Positions 17,094 through 26,199 of a stretch of DNA of 64,000 bases are shown here, piece after piece. Positions within the stretch are counted from its first letter, which is position 1. Every line of letters starts with the position of its first letter. The notes under the pieces are model-generated. The model did not search any database. It saw nothing but the letters and a program-made list of their open reading frames with translations, and had not been told where the DNA came from. The stretch comes from Bacteroidales bacterium (GTDB lineage: Bacteria > Bacteroidota > Bacteroidia > Bacteroidales > UBA1715), in NCBI GenBank assembly GCA_024402335.1, contig JAKSTZ010000007.1:1-64000 (forward strand), read 5' to 3'. The position numbers were made by a program, and so were the translations under genes.

Positions 17094-18446
17094 TTATATA
17101 GAGATTTCTCCTTTCCCTCCAAATCTATTTTTAACGCTGTGAGCCTTCATATCTTCAACAACAATTGAAGTATCCACATCGTGTTCAAATTCCTGCGATC
17201 CACGGAAGTTTCCTTCTTTTGTTGCCTGAAAGACATATACCCAAGATTGTCCTTTGTCAAGCTTTCGCAAGTCTTCTGGTTCGTAGCCTATGGAATTTAT
17301 TGAATCTACGAATACTATATCGAATTCGCTTGTATTGCTCGGCATTTTGTCGATTATTGAAAGGTTTTTGTGTGCAATTCCAAAGCGTTTCATTTTTTCC
17401 TGTAGAGTATAGCCGAACTTTTCCTCGTCAGCGACATACAAGACCTTTTTGCCAAGTTCAGCAAGATATTGTGCGAACTGCAATGAACAGGAACTTTTCC
17501 CGCTACCAGCCTTTCCGTAAATCATAATCTTGAACGGCTCGGATGGTTGCCCGATAAGTTCCTTCCATTTGCCTGTAAACGGTAATATCTTGAAGTTGGT
17601 TGCAAGGAAGTCGATGCTACCGAGTGCGTTACCGCTTACTATTTTTTTTTTAGCGGAAGTGTTTGCAATTCCGTAAAGACCAGCGAGTGTTTGTGTACTG
17701 ATTTCTGGCGTATCGGTGCTTCCGTCTATGTAGTGTTCGAGACTGTGTTTTATGTTGGAGATTTCAGTTGTGAAACGACCAGTCGTGTCGGTAGATTTTT
17801 CAATGCGTTTCAACAAATCTTTCGCTTTTTCTTTCACATTCTCCTTTCCCTGAATAGAAAGGTAGGACTTGATGATTCGGGCGTTCGGCATTACCGAGAA
17901 TCCGCCGTATAAGGTCTTTAGGTCGTCGATGTTCATGATGTTGATAGAAACACTTCCGTCAGTGTTTAGAATCTTAATTAGGTTGCTTTGGATAGCTATA
18001 ATCATATTTGCATAGACGGATGTCTTGCGTATCTTTTTCTCTACTATTGCCTTCTGCAACGAAGCCAATAGAGAACGTACACGGTCACGGACAGTAGAAA
18101 TTTTCTTTCCGTGCAATGCAGCATATCGTTTTATGAACGATATCTCAGGTGCGAGAATTTCAACATATTCGCCAGAAAATTCCTTCTTTTGCTTAGGCGT
18201 TTTGGGTTGCTTTGGAGCTTTCGGTTTTGTCTCTTTTTTAGGAGCGGATGTTCCCAATTCCTTGTTCACACGAGCAATAAAGTTATTTAGCAGTTCCTTT
18301 GCTTCGTCGTCGAAGTAGTCCTTTAGGTCTTCCCAGTTTTCCGCAGATTCAAGAAAACCGTTTTCAGTTGCCATTTTTACTGTGTTGGATGATAGTTTTG
18401 ACTTTATTTCATCCCATTTGTCGTTGATGTTGCTTATAGTTATCAT
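17094..18446 (-). CDS. RadA-like RecA-superfamily ATPase
   Basis: A 450-aa ATPase. The C-terminal 140 residues carry Walker A GKAGSGKSS (311-319), Walker B FDIVFVDSINSIG (375-387), a RadA-like segment QATKEG...FEHDVDT (407-425) and the RadA signature KNRFG (439-443). RadA/Sms drives branch migration in recombination. Here the N-terminal zinc finger and the C-terminal Lon-like domain of bacterial RadA are absent. Instead residues 1-300 form an unrecognised, Lys-rich helical region. Last gene of the DNA module, after the helicase and methyltransferase genes. A role in replication or recombination of the element is likely. A packaging motor is a less likely alternative. Confidence 0.75.
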   Translation of the reverse strand: MITISNINDKWDEIKSKLSSNTVKMATENGFLESAENWEDLKDYFDDEAKELLNNFIARVNKELGTSAPKKETKPKAPKQPKTPKQKKEFSGEYVEILAPEISFIKRYAALHGKKISTVRDRVRSLLASLQKAIVEKKIRKTSVYANMIIAIQSNLIKILNTDGSVSINIMNIDDLKTLYGGFSVMPNARIIKSYLSIQGKENVKEKAKDLLKRIEKSTDTTGRFTTEISNIKHSLEHYIDGSTDTPEISTQTLAGLYGIANTSAKKKIVSGNALGSIDFLATNFKILPFTGKWKELIGQPSEPFKIMIYGKAGSGKSSCSLQFAQYLAELGKKVLYVADEEKFGYTLQEKMKRFGIAHKNLSIIDKMPSNTSEFDIVFVDSINSIGYEPEDLRKLDKGQSWVYVFQATKEGNFRGSQEFEHDVDTSIVVEDMKAHSVKNRFGGKGEISI

Positions 18447-18458
18447 AGTCTTAAATTT

Positions 18459-18674
18459 TTAATTCATTCTTGCTTTCGCCATCTTCATTTTTAACATAAG
18501 TGCCTTTGCTTTCTTTATCTTGTCGTCTGTTGCGACCTTTGGCTTTGAACTTCCTGTCGGAATGTTTGATTTGTCAACCTTCAAAGGTTTCCATTCGCCT
18601 TTGTTTGCTTTCGTGTCGCCTTCCTCAAATTCATCCTTAAAGTATTTTTTCCGCCTGTTCTGCGGTAAGTTCAA
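18459..18674 (-). CDS. small basic protein sharing a KAKALMLKMKM motif with the methyltransferase
   Basis: A 71-residue, highly charged frame lying between the helicase and RadA-like genes and overlapping the helicase 3' end by 38 bases. The only upstream start in frame is TTG at 18674. An ATG in another frame does not help, so the start is uncertain. Its C terminus KKAKALMLKMKMAKARM nearly repeats residues 335-347 of the methyltransferase, and the DNA is also alike (18480-18512 versus 23531-23563). The shared helix could be a protein-binding tag. Function unknown. Confidence 0.55.
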   Translation of the reverse strand: MNLPQNRRKKYFKDEFEEGDTKANKGEWKPLKVDKSNIPTGSSKPKVATDDKIKKAKALMLKMKMAKARMN

Positions 18675-21600
18675 CGGAAAGTCCGCATTGGTCTATAGCC
18701 TTAACGAAATCTCCAAGGTCAAGATGGTTTGTTTTTAGATAAAAACTGACTTGCTTTACGCTTTTGCCAGCCTTGTAGCCGTTTTCAAATCCACGACGAA
18801 ATTCTAACCAAACAGGATTGTTTATGATAGCTTTGATTTCCTTCTTGTTTGCAAGGGTACGGTCGATGCACAGGTACAAGTCTCCGTCACTGTCTGCCGT
18901 TATGAAAAATCCGTAACTCAATGAAAGTTTGCCGTTGTTATGCTCGTCAGACCATTCCTGAATAACCGCCTCGCATTTCTTTGCTGGATATTTTTTGAAA
19001 GCTGTTACTGTAGAGCTTCCGCCATTGCCGTTTTCATCACCTTTGGGAAGTAAGATACCTTTGCGTACAGAACCATCTTTCATTGTAAAAGAAATCAGTT
19101 TTGCACCGTCTCCGCCTTTATCAAAACCTTTGAGGATGTTTCCTGTGATGATGTCCCGTAGTTCACGGTTTGCGGTAGCTTTTTTGGTGATTTCGTCCCA
19201 TTCGTCCAATGTACGTTTGTCGTGGTCGTTGAAATTATCAAGTGAATCAGTCCAGTCCTTTATTTCAAGAAGAGATTTGTAACCTTCATCTGCAAGATTA
19301 TATTCAGCCGAGCGTGTGCTGTTTGCTACAGCAAACGAAATTGTAATGTTACTTGGTGCCATCGGGTTGTTCGCTCTACGATTTACATCCGCACCAAGAC
19401 AGACCGCCCTTGTGTTTCCGTCGATAAGACAGCCACGACCTGCATAGAAGTATTTAATGATATTTCCCTTATGCAGTTTGTTGTTTGTCTCGTTGCGTTT
19501 ACGGTCAGCCATGTCAAGGTATTTCTGTTCGACTTCGGCTTGGATTTCACGCCAAGTACGTTCTCCGCTTTCAACGATTTTTTGCCATTTAGGGGAGTTA
19601 TGCATTGCTTCCACGGCACGACCTTTCTGTTCCTCGATTTCGTCAAGCCTTTTGTCGCAATCAGCCTGTACTACGGAACGGAACTCCTGCGAAAGGTCGG
19701 ATGCGTTCTTCTTTGCGTCACCCTTGAATTTAGCAAGGATGGAAAGAACCATTTCTTTTGAATACGGCTTGCGTAACACATTGCATTCGTACACGCCTTT
19801 GTATGCTGCGTCCGCAAATACCGAGTTTCCGTTTGTTCGTGGACAAAGCGGAGTCTCACGTACAAATTCAGCATCGAGCTTCATTGCTTCAACCTCCAAG
19901 TCGTATTCACCACGATTTTTTAGTTGATTAACCTTTTGCTTGTAGTTACCGATTACGTTGTTGTAAAAATCCTCTTGCTTTGCCGATTCAAGGATAGCGA
20001 CACGACCAGTGATTTTCTTTGCAATATCTTCCTCGCTAACGGATTTTCCTGTAGGTTTCGGTGTAAAGATGTAGCAAGGATCACCAACGGCAAGCGTGAA
20101 CTCTTCGTTATCTCGCATATAGGCTTTTACAACCTCGTCTCCGTATTTGTTGATGAAGTCGTCGGTATCTATTACGGATGTAGAGTTCTTTTGGTTTGAA
20201 GCAGTGTTTGCATCAAGTGAACGAAGTTTCTTTTGTAGCATCATCATCATTCTTCTCTCTGCTGGAATTGCAGAAATCAAGTAATCGTATGATGGTGGAA
20301 TTTCTGCAAATTGTCCTGTACGATTGATACGACCACGTTTTTGCACCTCGGTCGATACATTCAACTCGTATTGAGCAATGACCATTACACGAGGTTTGAC
20401 TTCCTCACGTTTTAGGTTTGTTCCCTTGTTAGTAGCGTGTGCCGAAGCTCCAGTTGAACCGCTGGTATTGATTAACAATACGTCCGATTGGTTGTTCTGG
20501 AACTTGGCGAACGCCACATTTGCCTTCTCTTTCTTTCTGGCAACGATTTTCCCCCTTGTTCCTTGCTCGTTTGTGAACTCGACCTTTGTGGAACGGCCTG
20601 TTACTTCGGAACATGTGAAGCCAGCACGTTCAATTTTGCGTATTATGATGTCGATAGGAGAGCAGGTTATACCCGTCGTGGTGTTCTTGATTTTCTTCTC
20701 TATACGCATGAACTCCTGTTGTGCTTCGGGAATAAGTTCGCCGAATTCTATCACGTGCAGTTCGGATTTTCCTTTCGCCATCCTCTTTTGGTATCGTAGG
20801 GTGGAATAGAGTCCACGCAACAATGCCACGGAGTAGTCTGTGTTTATTTCCTCGTTGCCTATGGATTGTCTGCCGTCGTCCGCCTTCAGGTCGCTTATCA
20901 TGGACTCGAAGGTGGAAGCGAATGCGACGACTACTTTCTTGCCTTCACGCAGACGGCGTACGGTATGGTCTGCAACTGCTTCCGCCTTGATTGCGAAAAG
21001 AACCTGGTTTACGATGTTGAATACCTTTGAGAAGTACGAAACACGGTTCACGCCCAAGTCCTTGTTTGTGCTGTCGGCACTTTCCCCGTCTTCTGCAAGT
21101 TCCTCGTTCATGTCGTCCATTATCGGTGCGATGTAGGATTTTTCGAAGTTTATGATTTCACGTATAAGTTCGGTGATGTTGTCTGACATTATTCGGTGTT
21201 CCTTTTCCAGATTCGGTACTCCGAACTGTTTTTCTCCGTTTTCGTCAAGATATATGTAGTTTACCTTGATTCCGTCGTATGTACGTTCACGTCGTAGCAT
21301 CTGCCCTTCGTGTACGAGTTCCGACGATATGATTTCCTGCAAAGCCTCGCCGCCTTTTGATATGGAGTCGATAAGTTCGTGGTCTGGCAGTTCCGCTTCC
21401 GATATGCATGTACGCAATGCGAACAACGGCATGTTGTCGGGGCGTTTTGCGAATGTAGCCGATAGGAAACAAACATTCTTTGCCGTCTTTACAGCCTTTG
21501 CAAAGGTTTGGAACGTATTTGAACCTACAACCTTCTGTTTCCCGTCCTTGTCAGGAAAACCGCCCTTTGAGCTGCCGCCAGCATTGTGTGCTTCGTCAAG

Positions 21601-22470
21601 AATTAGTGTATTAGGTTCACAAACAGCTTGGAGAAATTCGATTTTTGCACCGTCACGTTTCGGTGTTGTGAACTGTGAGTAGGTCGCAAGCACATAATCG
21701 TATTCCTTCGGTATCTGTTTTGATGCGATGATAGATTCAAACTGTTTCTTGTCCGACATGTATTTATAGACGGTTACGATTTCGTCGTTGTCGCCGACCT
21801 CCGTGATGTTTGCCTTCGGGTCGTTGTTTATGATGAACGGCTTCAGTGATGCACAGCCGATGTCCTTCAGGTCTCGGTATATGTCGGTGAATAGGTTGGG
21901 TTTTTCTGTAACGAACACGGCCTTTTGCCCCTGTATGTTCGCATAGCGTATGAGACATGCCGCCATACGGCCTTTTCCTATACCAGTTTGGTCTCCGATG
22001 ATGATGGCCTGTTTCCTTGCCTCCATGTTGTATATTGCAAGTGCCACAGAATCCACCTGCTCGGCAAATAGCCTGTTTTCTATATCTTCCCTTGACCAAT
22101 GCAGGCGTTCGCAGACAAAGTCTGTTACGTCGCCTCCGACTGCTTTTTTCAGTTTGGCAAGTGCCTCATGCGTGTCGTCGCCCATTGAGTCGGGTACTTG
22201 CGTCTCCAACTTGCGTATTTCCGATGCGGGACGGTATGCCATGCCGAGTCCTTCCTCAATGTCGATGATTTTGTTGATGTCCTTGCCACGGAGTTCCTGT
22301 GCCTTCATCGAGTGCCAGTTCTCTGGTAGCGTAAGGTATTTGCTCGCACGGATGTATCTTACGACCGTTACGTTCAGTTTCATGTCGGTTTCTGCTTCTG
22401 TGCAGAACCATACCTTGTCTTTCTCGCCTTTGATGCGGAAGAAGTGTTTTTGTATGTTTATCAGTTTCAT
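18637..22470 (-). CDS. strawberry-notch-like SF2 helicase/ATPase
   Basis: A 1277-aa protein. Walker A is GDQTGIGKG (159-167), the DExH box LILDEAHNAGG lies at about 289-299, followed by motif III FLSATFAK. The C-terminal helicase half has motif VI-like QKRGRINRTGQ, as in strawberry-notch helicase C domains. Such very large ATPases are common in Bacteroidetes phages and mobile elements, next to N6-adenine methyltransferases. It starts 10 bases after the methyltransferase stop, in the same operon. Expected to act on element DNA in replication or in modification and anti-restriction; the exact role is unknown. Confidence 0.85.
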   Translation of the reverse strand: MKLINIQKHFFRIKGEKDKVWFCTEAETDMKLNVTVVRYIRASKYLTLPENWHSMKAQELRGKDINKIIDIEEGLGMAYRPASEIRKLETQVPDSMGDDTHEALAKLKKAVGGDVTDFVCERLHWSREDIENRLFAEQVDSVALAIYNMEARKQAIIIGDQTGIGKGRMAACLIRYANIQGQKAVFVTEKPNLFTDIYRDLKDIGCASLKPFIINNDPKANITEVGDNDEIVTVYKYMSDKKQFESIIASKQIPKEYDYVLATYSQFTTPKRDGAKIEFLQAVCEPNTLILDEAHNAGGSSKGGFPDKDGKQKVVGSNTFQTFAKAVKTAKNVCFLSATFAKRPDNMPLFALRTCISEAELPDHELIDSISKGGEALQEIISSELVHEGQMLRRERTYDGIKVNYIYLDENGEKQFGVPNLEKEHRIMSDNITELIREIINFEKSYIAPIMDDMNEELAEDGESADSTNKDLGVNRVSYFSKVFNIVNQVLFAIKAEAVADHTVRRLREGKKVVVAFASTFESMISDLKADDGRQSIGNEEINTDYSVALLRGLYSTLRYQKRMAKGKSELHVIEFGELIPEAQQEFMRIEKKIKNTTTGITCSPIDIIIRKIERAGFTCSEVTGRSTKVEFTNEQGTRGKIVARKKEKANVAFAKFQNNQSDVLLINTSGSTGASAHATNKGTNLKREEVKPRVMVIAQYELNVSTEVQKRGRINRTGQFAEIPPSYDYLISAIPAERRMMMMLQKKLRSLDANTASNQKNSTSVIDTDDFINKYGDEVVKAYMRDNEEFTLAVGDPCYIFTPKPTGKSVSEEDIAKKITGRVAILESAKQEDFYNNVIGNYKQKVNQLKNRGEYDLEVEAMKLDAEFVRETPLCPRTNGNSVFADAAYKGVYECNVLRKPYSKEMVLSILAKFKGDAKKNASDLSQEFRSVVQADCDKRLDEIEEQKGRAVEAMHNSPKWQKIVESGERTWREIQAEVEQKYLDMADRKRNETNNKLHKGNIIKYFYAGRGCLIDGNTRAVCLGADVNRRANNPMAPSNITISFAVANSTRSAEYNLADEGYKSLLEIKDWTDSLDNFNDHDKRTLDEWDEITKKATANRELRDIITGNILKGFDKGGDGAKLISFTMKDGSVRKGILLPKGDENGNGGSSTVTAFKKYPAKKCEAVIQEWSDEHNNGKLSLSYGFFITADSDGDLYLCIDRTLANKKEIKAIINNPVWLEFRRGFENGYKAGKSVKQVSFYLKTNHLDLGDFVKAIDQCGLSVELTAEQAEKIL

Positions 22471-22480
22471 GTTTTATTTT

Positions 22481-24565
22481 TTATAGTTGGTAAATGAGTT
22501 CTGCGTTTTTCATCTGCAAATGCAGCATTCTTACCCTGTCGGCTTTACCGATGTCGAACGGTTCGGCAAAGTCGAACGTGTTGTTCATCACCTTGCACCA
22601 GTTGTCTATCGCACAATGTGCAAGTGAATTGTATTTGTAGTAATGCTTTATTTCGCTTATGTCTTTTAATGAACTGTACAAAGGATTCTTTTTCTGCCTT
22701 TCGGAGTAGTTGTAGGTGTCTATATTTGACGGGTTGACAAAATCGTTTATCCCTTCAAGGTTGTGCAGTATCTCCTTTGGTATGAATGAACCAGCTTCAT
22801 TTTTCTTATTTTCAAGAGTACCGATTTCCGTAAGCTTTCTGAATGCTTCCTGTTCATCCTCTGTGCCACGTTTGGGCTCAGGCAGTTGTTCTATGATGTA
22901 GGCGGGATATTTCTTTCCGTATAGAATGCCTGAAATAACCTCCGCACAGAACTCGCAGTATTGCTGTTTTGCATAACCCGACACGTTTTCCCTTGCCTTT
23001 ATTTTCTGTGCATCCGTCATGTATGTGTGCAGCTGGTGGTATTCGGAGTCGATGATGAATGCGATGTGGTGGCATAGCTCGTGCAATGCACAGTTTGGCG
23101 TAGAGTTCCATTTCTGCCTGTATGATTCCTCGAATGCCGCTTCAAGACCGCCCATGCTTGTGAAGTATGACGATGTGCTCAAGGTTATTCTTGTGAAGTT
23201 GTTGTAGGGTCTGATTGTGAACTGACCGCCAACGCCACGTTCCCTGATTTCACTTGAACGAGCCTTCAATTTTGGCAGGTGAAATCCAGCCTGCAATACC
23301 ATAAGTGCCGCAGTGAACGCAGATGAGAAGTGTTCGGAGTTAAGTTCGCTTGCCCATTCGTATGCCTTGCGGTAGTTGGTGTTCTTGTCGGCAAGTTCCT
23401 TTCCCATACAGTGCAAGGCGGAGTATTCTTTTGTAAGCATTTCCCTTGAAATCCTTGAGACGTCGGGGCTTCCTGCAAGACCGAGGTTCTTGAACAGGTG
23501 GGGAGGAAGGTATGATAGGGTGGATTTGCTCATTTTCATCTTTAACATTAGTGCCTTTGCTTTGTTTTGATTAGTGTTTGGTTTTATGTAAGGGTATATT
23601 CGGTCAAACAATTGGTCGTATGTTTGAATTGTCGTGTCCATTATCGGGTCAAACACATACCTTGGTTTGTTGCTTTCGTCGTATTTGTTACGTCCGTCAA
23701 TCAGTATGATTACTATCGGGTATTGTGTCCCTTGTTTTCGGTAGATGTTGTCGCCTTCTACATAGATTACATCCACAACATTGTATTGTGCATATAGATA
23801 GCCGAGGAATGTCTTCCATTGACCGTAGAGCATCTTCTTGTTTGATGTAGCGGAAACAGGCTTCCAATATGCGTTCCATAGTTTCCCGCCCACGATTATC
23901 GCAGCTTTTCCGTTGTCGTGCATTTTGTCGAGGGCGAGGCATGCCATCTTGTAGTCGAGGGTGTTTATTTCCCAGCCTTGACGGACTATTCTGTCCTTTT
24001 CTTCGAGCTTTGCGAAAGGTGGATTTGTGATGATTCCCTTGTATTCGCGTTTGGGATCTTCGACAATGGAGGCATCTTTGTTTGTTACGGAGTTGAATCC
24101 TTGTTGCCGAAGGTTATCCACACGAATTTCGTCAAGCTCGTTCACATCGCATTCGTTAGGATTAAATGCGATTGTAAGCATTCCGTTTCCTGCAGACGGT
24201 TCTGATATTTTTCCATTGCAAATCTTGTCGTTGTTACCTACAAACTTTCCGAGAAGGTATGACAACGGACATGGAGTGGAATACTGTTGAAGAACACGAC
24301 TTTTAGTGTCAAGTGGTTTGATTGTTACCTGTCTTTCATACAAGTCCTTCAGTTCCTCGTATTGCTGACGGATAGAGTTTCCGTTATGTGCTATTTTACG
24401 TGAAGAAAGCACAACCGCAAGCTCACACGCCTGCATAATCTCCGTGTCTGTTTTGATGGAGAAATCCTTTGCTATTTTCTGGGCTTGTTTCCAGTCAAGC
24501 TTTTCTCCATTATCAAAAAGTGTAGAGATATGTTTTGCGAATGAATATGTGGTGGAACTTGACAT
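22481..24565 (-). CDS. N6-adenine DNA methyltransferase fused to an ArdC-like zincin domain
   Basis: A 694-aa protein. The N-terminal half is a class I methyltransferase: SAM motif EPSAGNGM (122-129) and catalytic NPPF (181-184). A linker carries KAKALMLKMKM (335-345), also found in the 18459-18674 product. The C-terminal half has an HExxH motif, HELCH (495-499), followed by YAKQQYCEFCAEVISGILYG with candidate third ligands E538 or E542. This spacing resembles the zincin domain of ArdC antirestriction proteins. The protein may thus both modify element DNA and counter restriction. First gene of the 24.6-17.1 kb operon. Confidence 0.82.
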   Translation of the reverse strand: MSSSTTYSFAKHISTLFDNGEKLDWKQAQKIAKDFSIKTDTEIMQACELAVVLSSRKIAHNGNSIRQQYEELKDLYERQVTIKPLDTKSRVLQQYSTPCPLSYLLGKFVGNNDKICNGKISEPSAGNGMLTIAFNPNECDVNELDEIRVDNLRQQGFNSVTNKDASIVEDPKREYKGIITNPPFAKLEEKDRIVRQGWEINTLDYKMACLALDKMHDNGKAAIIVGGKLWNAYWKPVSATSNKKMLYGQWKTFLGYLYAQYNVVDVIYVEGDNIYRKQGTQYPIVIILIDGRNKYDESNKPRYVFDPIMDTTIQTYDQLFDRIYPYIKPNTNQNKAKALMLKMKMSKSTLSYLPPHLFKNLGLAGSPDVSRISREMLTKEYSALHCMGKELADKNTNYRKAYEWASELNSEHFSSAFTAALMVLQAGFHLPKLKARSSEIRERGVGGQFTIRPYNNFTRITLSTSSYFTSMGGLEAAFEESYRQKWNSTPNCALHELCHHIAFIIDSEYHQLHTYMTDAQKIKARENVSGYAKQQYCEFCAEVISGILYGKKYPAYIIEQLPEPKRGTEDEQEAFRKLTEIGTLENKKNEAGSFIPKEILHNLEGINDFVNPSNIDTYNYSERQKKNPLYSSLKDISEIKHYYKYNSLAHCAIDNWCKVMNNTFDFAEPFDIGKADRVRMLHLQMKNAELIYQL

Positions 24566-24638
24566 TTTAGATTAAGCTTGTATATTAGTGGTGTAAAATT
24601 GTTAACCATAGTAGGATTAAAAATTTTACTTTTTTTTT

Positions 24639-24664
24639 CTCCTGTGCGGTTTTCCGTGCAGGAG
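24639..24664. other. hairpin after the small basic gene, role unclear
   Basis: CTCCTGTGCGG pairs with CCGTGCAGGAG over 11 bases (two G-T wobbles), loop TTTT. On the plus strand it is followed by TTTTTA, but no plus-strand gene precedes it. On the minus strand it follows the 24668 stop but leads into A's rather than T's. It may insulate the two minus-strand modules. Confidence 0.45.
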
Positions 24665-24667
24665 TTT

Positions 24668-24778
24668 TTATTTCTTCTTACGTTTGCTTTTTGTTTTAGT
24701 AGCAAGTTTCTTTTTTCTGATTGCACGACCTTTTGCAAGTGCCGCCAATTGTTTTGCAGTGCATTTTCTTTTTTTCAT
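24668..24778 (-). CDS. 36-aa highly basic protein
   Basis: Translation of the minus strand gives MKKRKCTAKQLAALAKGRAI followed by RKKKLATKTKSKRKKK and TAA. About 15 of 36 residues are Lys or Arg, around one amphipathic helix (AKQLAALAKGRA). Similar tiny basic proteins in phages condense DNA inside the capsid. It lies at the junction between the DNA module and the structural module. Its size hides it from length-filtered gene callers. The function is inferred from composition only. Confidence 0.6.
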   Translation of the reverse strand: MKKRKCTAKQLAALAKGRAIRKKKLATKTKSKRKKK

Positions 24779-24836
24779 GGTGTTACAATATTATTTTTTT
24801 TGACTCGTTTTTATTGTTGTTATCTATTTAATAGTT

Positions 24837-25241
24837 ATGAGTTTTTTTATAGAAGTAATAAAATATTATCTTGAAAATGATTTAGTTATGTTTGGCGTTT
24901 TTGATTTAATAGCAATCTTAAACGTAATATTGATATTTTATAACATTAAGAAAAAGGGAACGCTTTCACATATAGCTCGTGGTATAATGACTGTAAGTTC
25001 TATCTTTGTAGTGTTTAGTGGCTTTTGCCTAATTACTTATATAGCCCATTATTTTCTCGATTATATAAGTCGAGTAGTTTTTCTTTCTATCGTTTATTCC
25101 TTATTTGGCTTATTGACTTGGTATGTATTATTTAGTAAACATTTTCATTGTTTGAGTGATAATCATAAGCATTCAGTGGTAAGTATTTATATTCTCGTTT
25201 CTTTCTTAGCTTACATTTTTTTAATATTTCTTGTATTTTAA
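24837..25241 (+). CDS. small integral membrane protein on the opposite strand
   Basis: A 134-aa very hydrophobic protein with about four membrane segments (near residues 19-36, 47-70, 75-98 and 114-134). It is the only plus-strand gene in the 17-35 kb block and its stop overlaps the amidase stop by 4 bases (convergent). Such independent genes in proviruses often act while the prophage is dormant, for example in superinfection exclusion. Family not recognised and role inferred. Confidence 0.55.
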   Translation: MSFFIEVIKYYLENDLVMFGVFDLIAILNVILIFYNIKKKGTLSHIARGIMTVSSIFVVFSGFCLITYIAHYFLDYISRVVFLSIVYSLFGLLTWYVLFSKHFHCLSDNHKHSVVSIYILVSFLAYIFLIFLVF

Positions 25242-25774
25242 AATTCATTTTTAACATTGAAGCACGGACAAGCTTTGTTTGCAAATTCGTTATGTCCGTG
25301 AACTGTTGCATTAGGAAAAGTTTGCTTTAATTGCTTAATAACTTGTTTTAGGGTTTTCTTTTGTGCATCGGTTCTTGTATCCTTTGCGTTGCCGTAGTTG
25401 TCAAGTCCGCCCACATAACAAATTCCTATTGAGTTTGCATTTTGTCCCACACAATGGGCTCCGACTTGTGATACAGGCCTGCCTTCGTGTACAGTTCCGT
25501 CCTGATAGATTACATAGTGGTATCCGATGGAGTTGAATCCCCGTGCTTTGTGCCATTGGTCTATCAATTCCACGGTGCAGGCTTGATTCGGTTTTGTAGC
25601 TGAGCAATGGATTATGATTTTGTCGATTTTTCGCCCGATAAGAGCCAATTTTGCCTTGTCTAACATAACTTTTGAGTAATAGAGTAAACCGTTTCTTTTT
25701 GCGTATAAAAGTCCGCCGAGACCGAGTAGGGCGGTAAGTGAAATTCCAAGTATCGTCATAGTTCTGCGTTCCAT
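25238..25774 (-). CDS. membrane-anchored N-acetylmuramoyl-L-alanine amidase
   Basis: A 178-aa amidase_2/PGRP-type enzyme that cuts the lactyl-peptide bond of peptidoglycan. Zinc ligands by comparison with T7 lysozyme are H56, H161 and C169, with Y85 (GYHYVI) and K167 as catalytic partners. KIDKIIIHCSAT and GHNEFANKACPC are typical. Unlike free endolysins it has an N-terminal membrane segment (about residues 7-24), so it is held in a membrane: the cell's or a virion's. Its start is coupled to the previous stop (TAATG). The last Cys-Phe-Asn-Val stretch ends the domain and the C terminus is intact. Confidence 0.88.
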   Translation of the reverse strand: MERRTMTILGISLTALLGLGGLLYAKRNGLLYYSKVMLDKAKLALIGRKIDKIIIHCSATKPNQACTVELIDQWHKARGFNSIGYHYVIYQDGTVHEGRPVSQVGAHCVGQNANSIGICYVGGLDNYGNAKDTRTDAQKKTLKQVIKQLKQTFPNATVHGHNEFANKACPCFNVKNEF

Positions 25775-26046
25775 TATGCCTTTAGGTTAGGTGTTAGTTT
25801 GTAGGTATATGTAGTGCGTTTTTCCCAAGCTTTGTCGAATTTCCTTGAAGCGTTTGGAAACGCAATCGTCTGAATTGAACCTTCTGTTTTGATTCTTTTT
25901 ATCAGCCATTTTAAGTCGGAGAACGATTTGCAGTCAGGAAGACAATAGCCAATATAAGTAGTGTTTTCATCAGCTTCGTCGATGATGCAAGGTTGTATTC
26001 CTTCGGAGTGGATTTCCTGTAATATTAGTTGGTCGGTTGGTGTCAT
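25774..26046 (-). CDS. small phage-type protein of unknown function
   Basis: A 90-aa protein. The pattern YIGYCLPDC...DLKWLIKRI... IQTIAFPNASRKFDKAWEKR followed by TTYTY resembles a small beta-rich family common near structural genes of tailed phages (there usually YIGxAxPGT...W.I.RI...FADG...W..R..Y). The role of that family is not known to me. The stop overlaps the amidase start in TAATG, so the two are translationally coupled. The preceding 153 bases are non-coding and may hold a promoter. Confidence 0.6.
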   Translation of the reverse strand: MTPTDQLILQEIHSEGIQPCIIDEADENTTYIGYCLPDCKSFSDLKWLIKRIKTEGSIQTIAFPNASRKFDKAWEKRTTYTYKLTPNLKA

Positions 26047-26199
26047 TTGTAAAATATTTCTATTTTTGCATTGTTATTATTCGCTGCTGCTGTTAGTAAA
26101 CCAACGCTTTTTTTACTAATGGTTGTAAGAATTAAAAGAGGTTGGCAACTTTTAGACTAATTTGAACTTTATGTTAGTGGTCGTTAGTCAATAACATTT

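Noticed and set aside
17094..18446. Genome-packaging ATPase (FtsK/HerA type)
   Set aside because: KNRFG and the TKEG segment point to RadA instead; kept only as a minor alternative.
18640..18680. Programmed frameshift joining the helicase and the 71-aa frame at AAAAAA
   Set aside because: The needed shift is +1, whereas A-rich slippery sites usually give -1; a TTG start or re-initiation is as likely.
24639..24664. Rho-independent terminator of the minus-strand basic gene
   Set aside because: On the minus strand the stem is followed by A's, not T's. Kept only as a hairpin.
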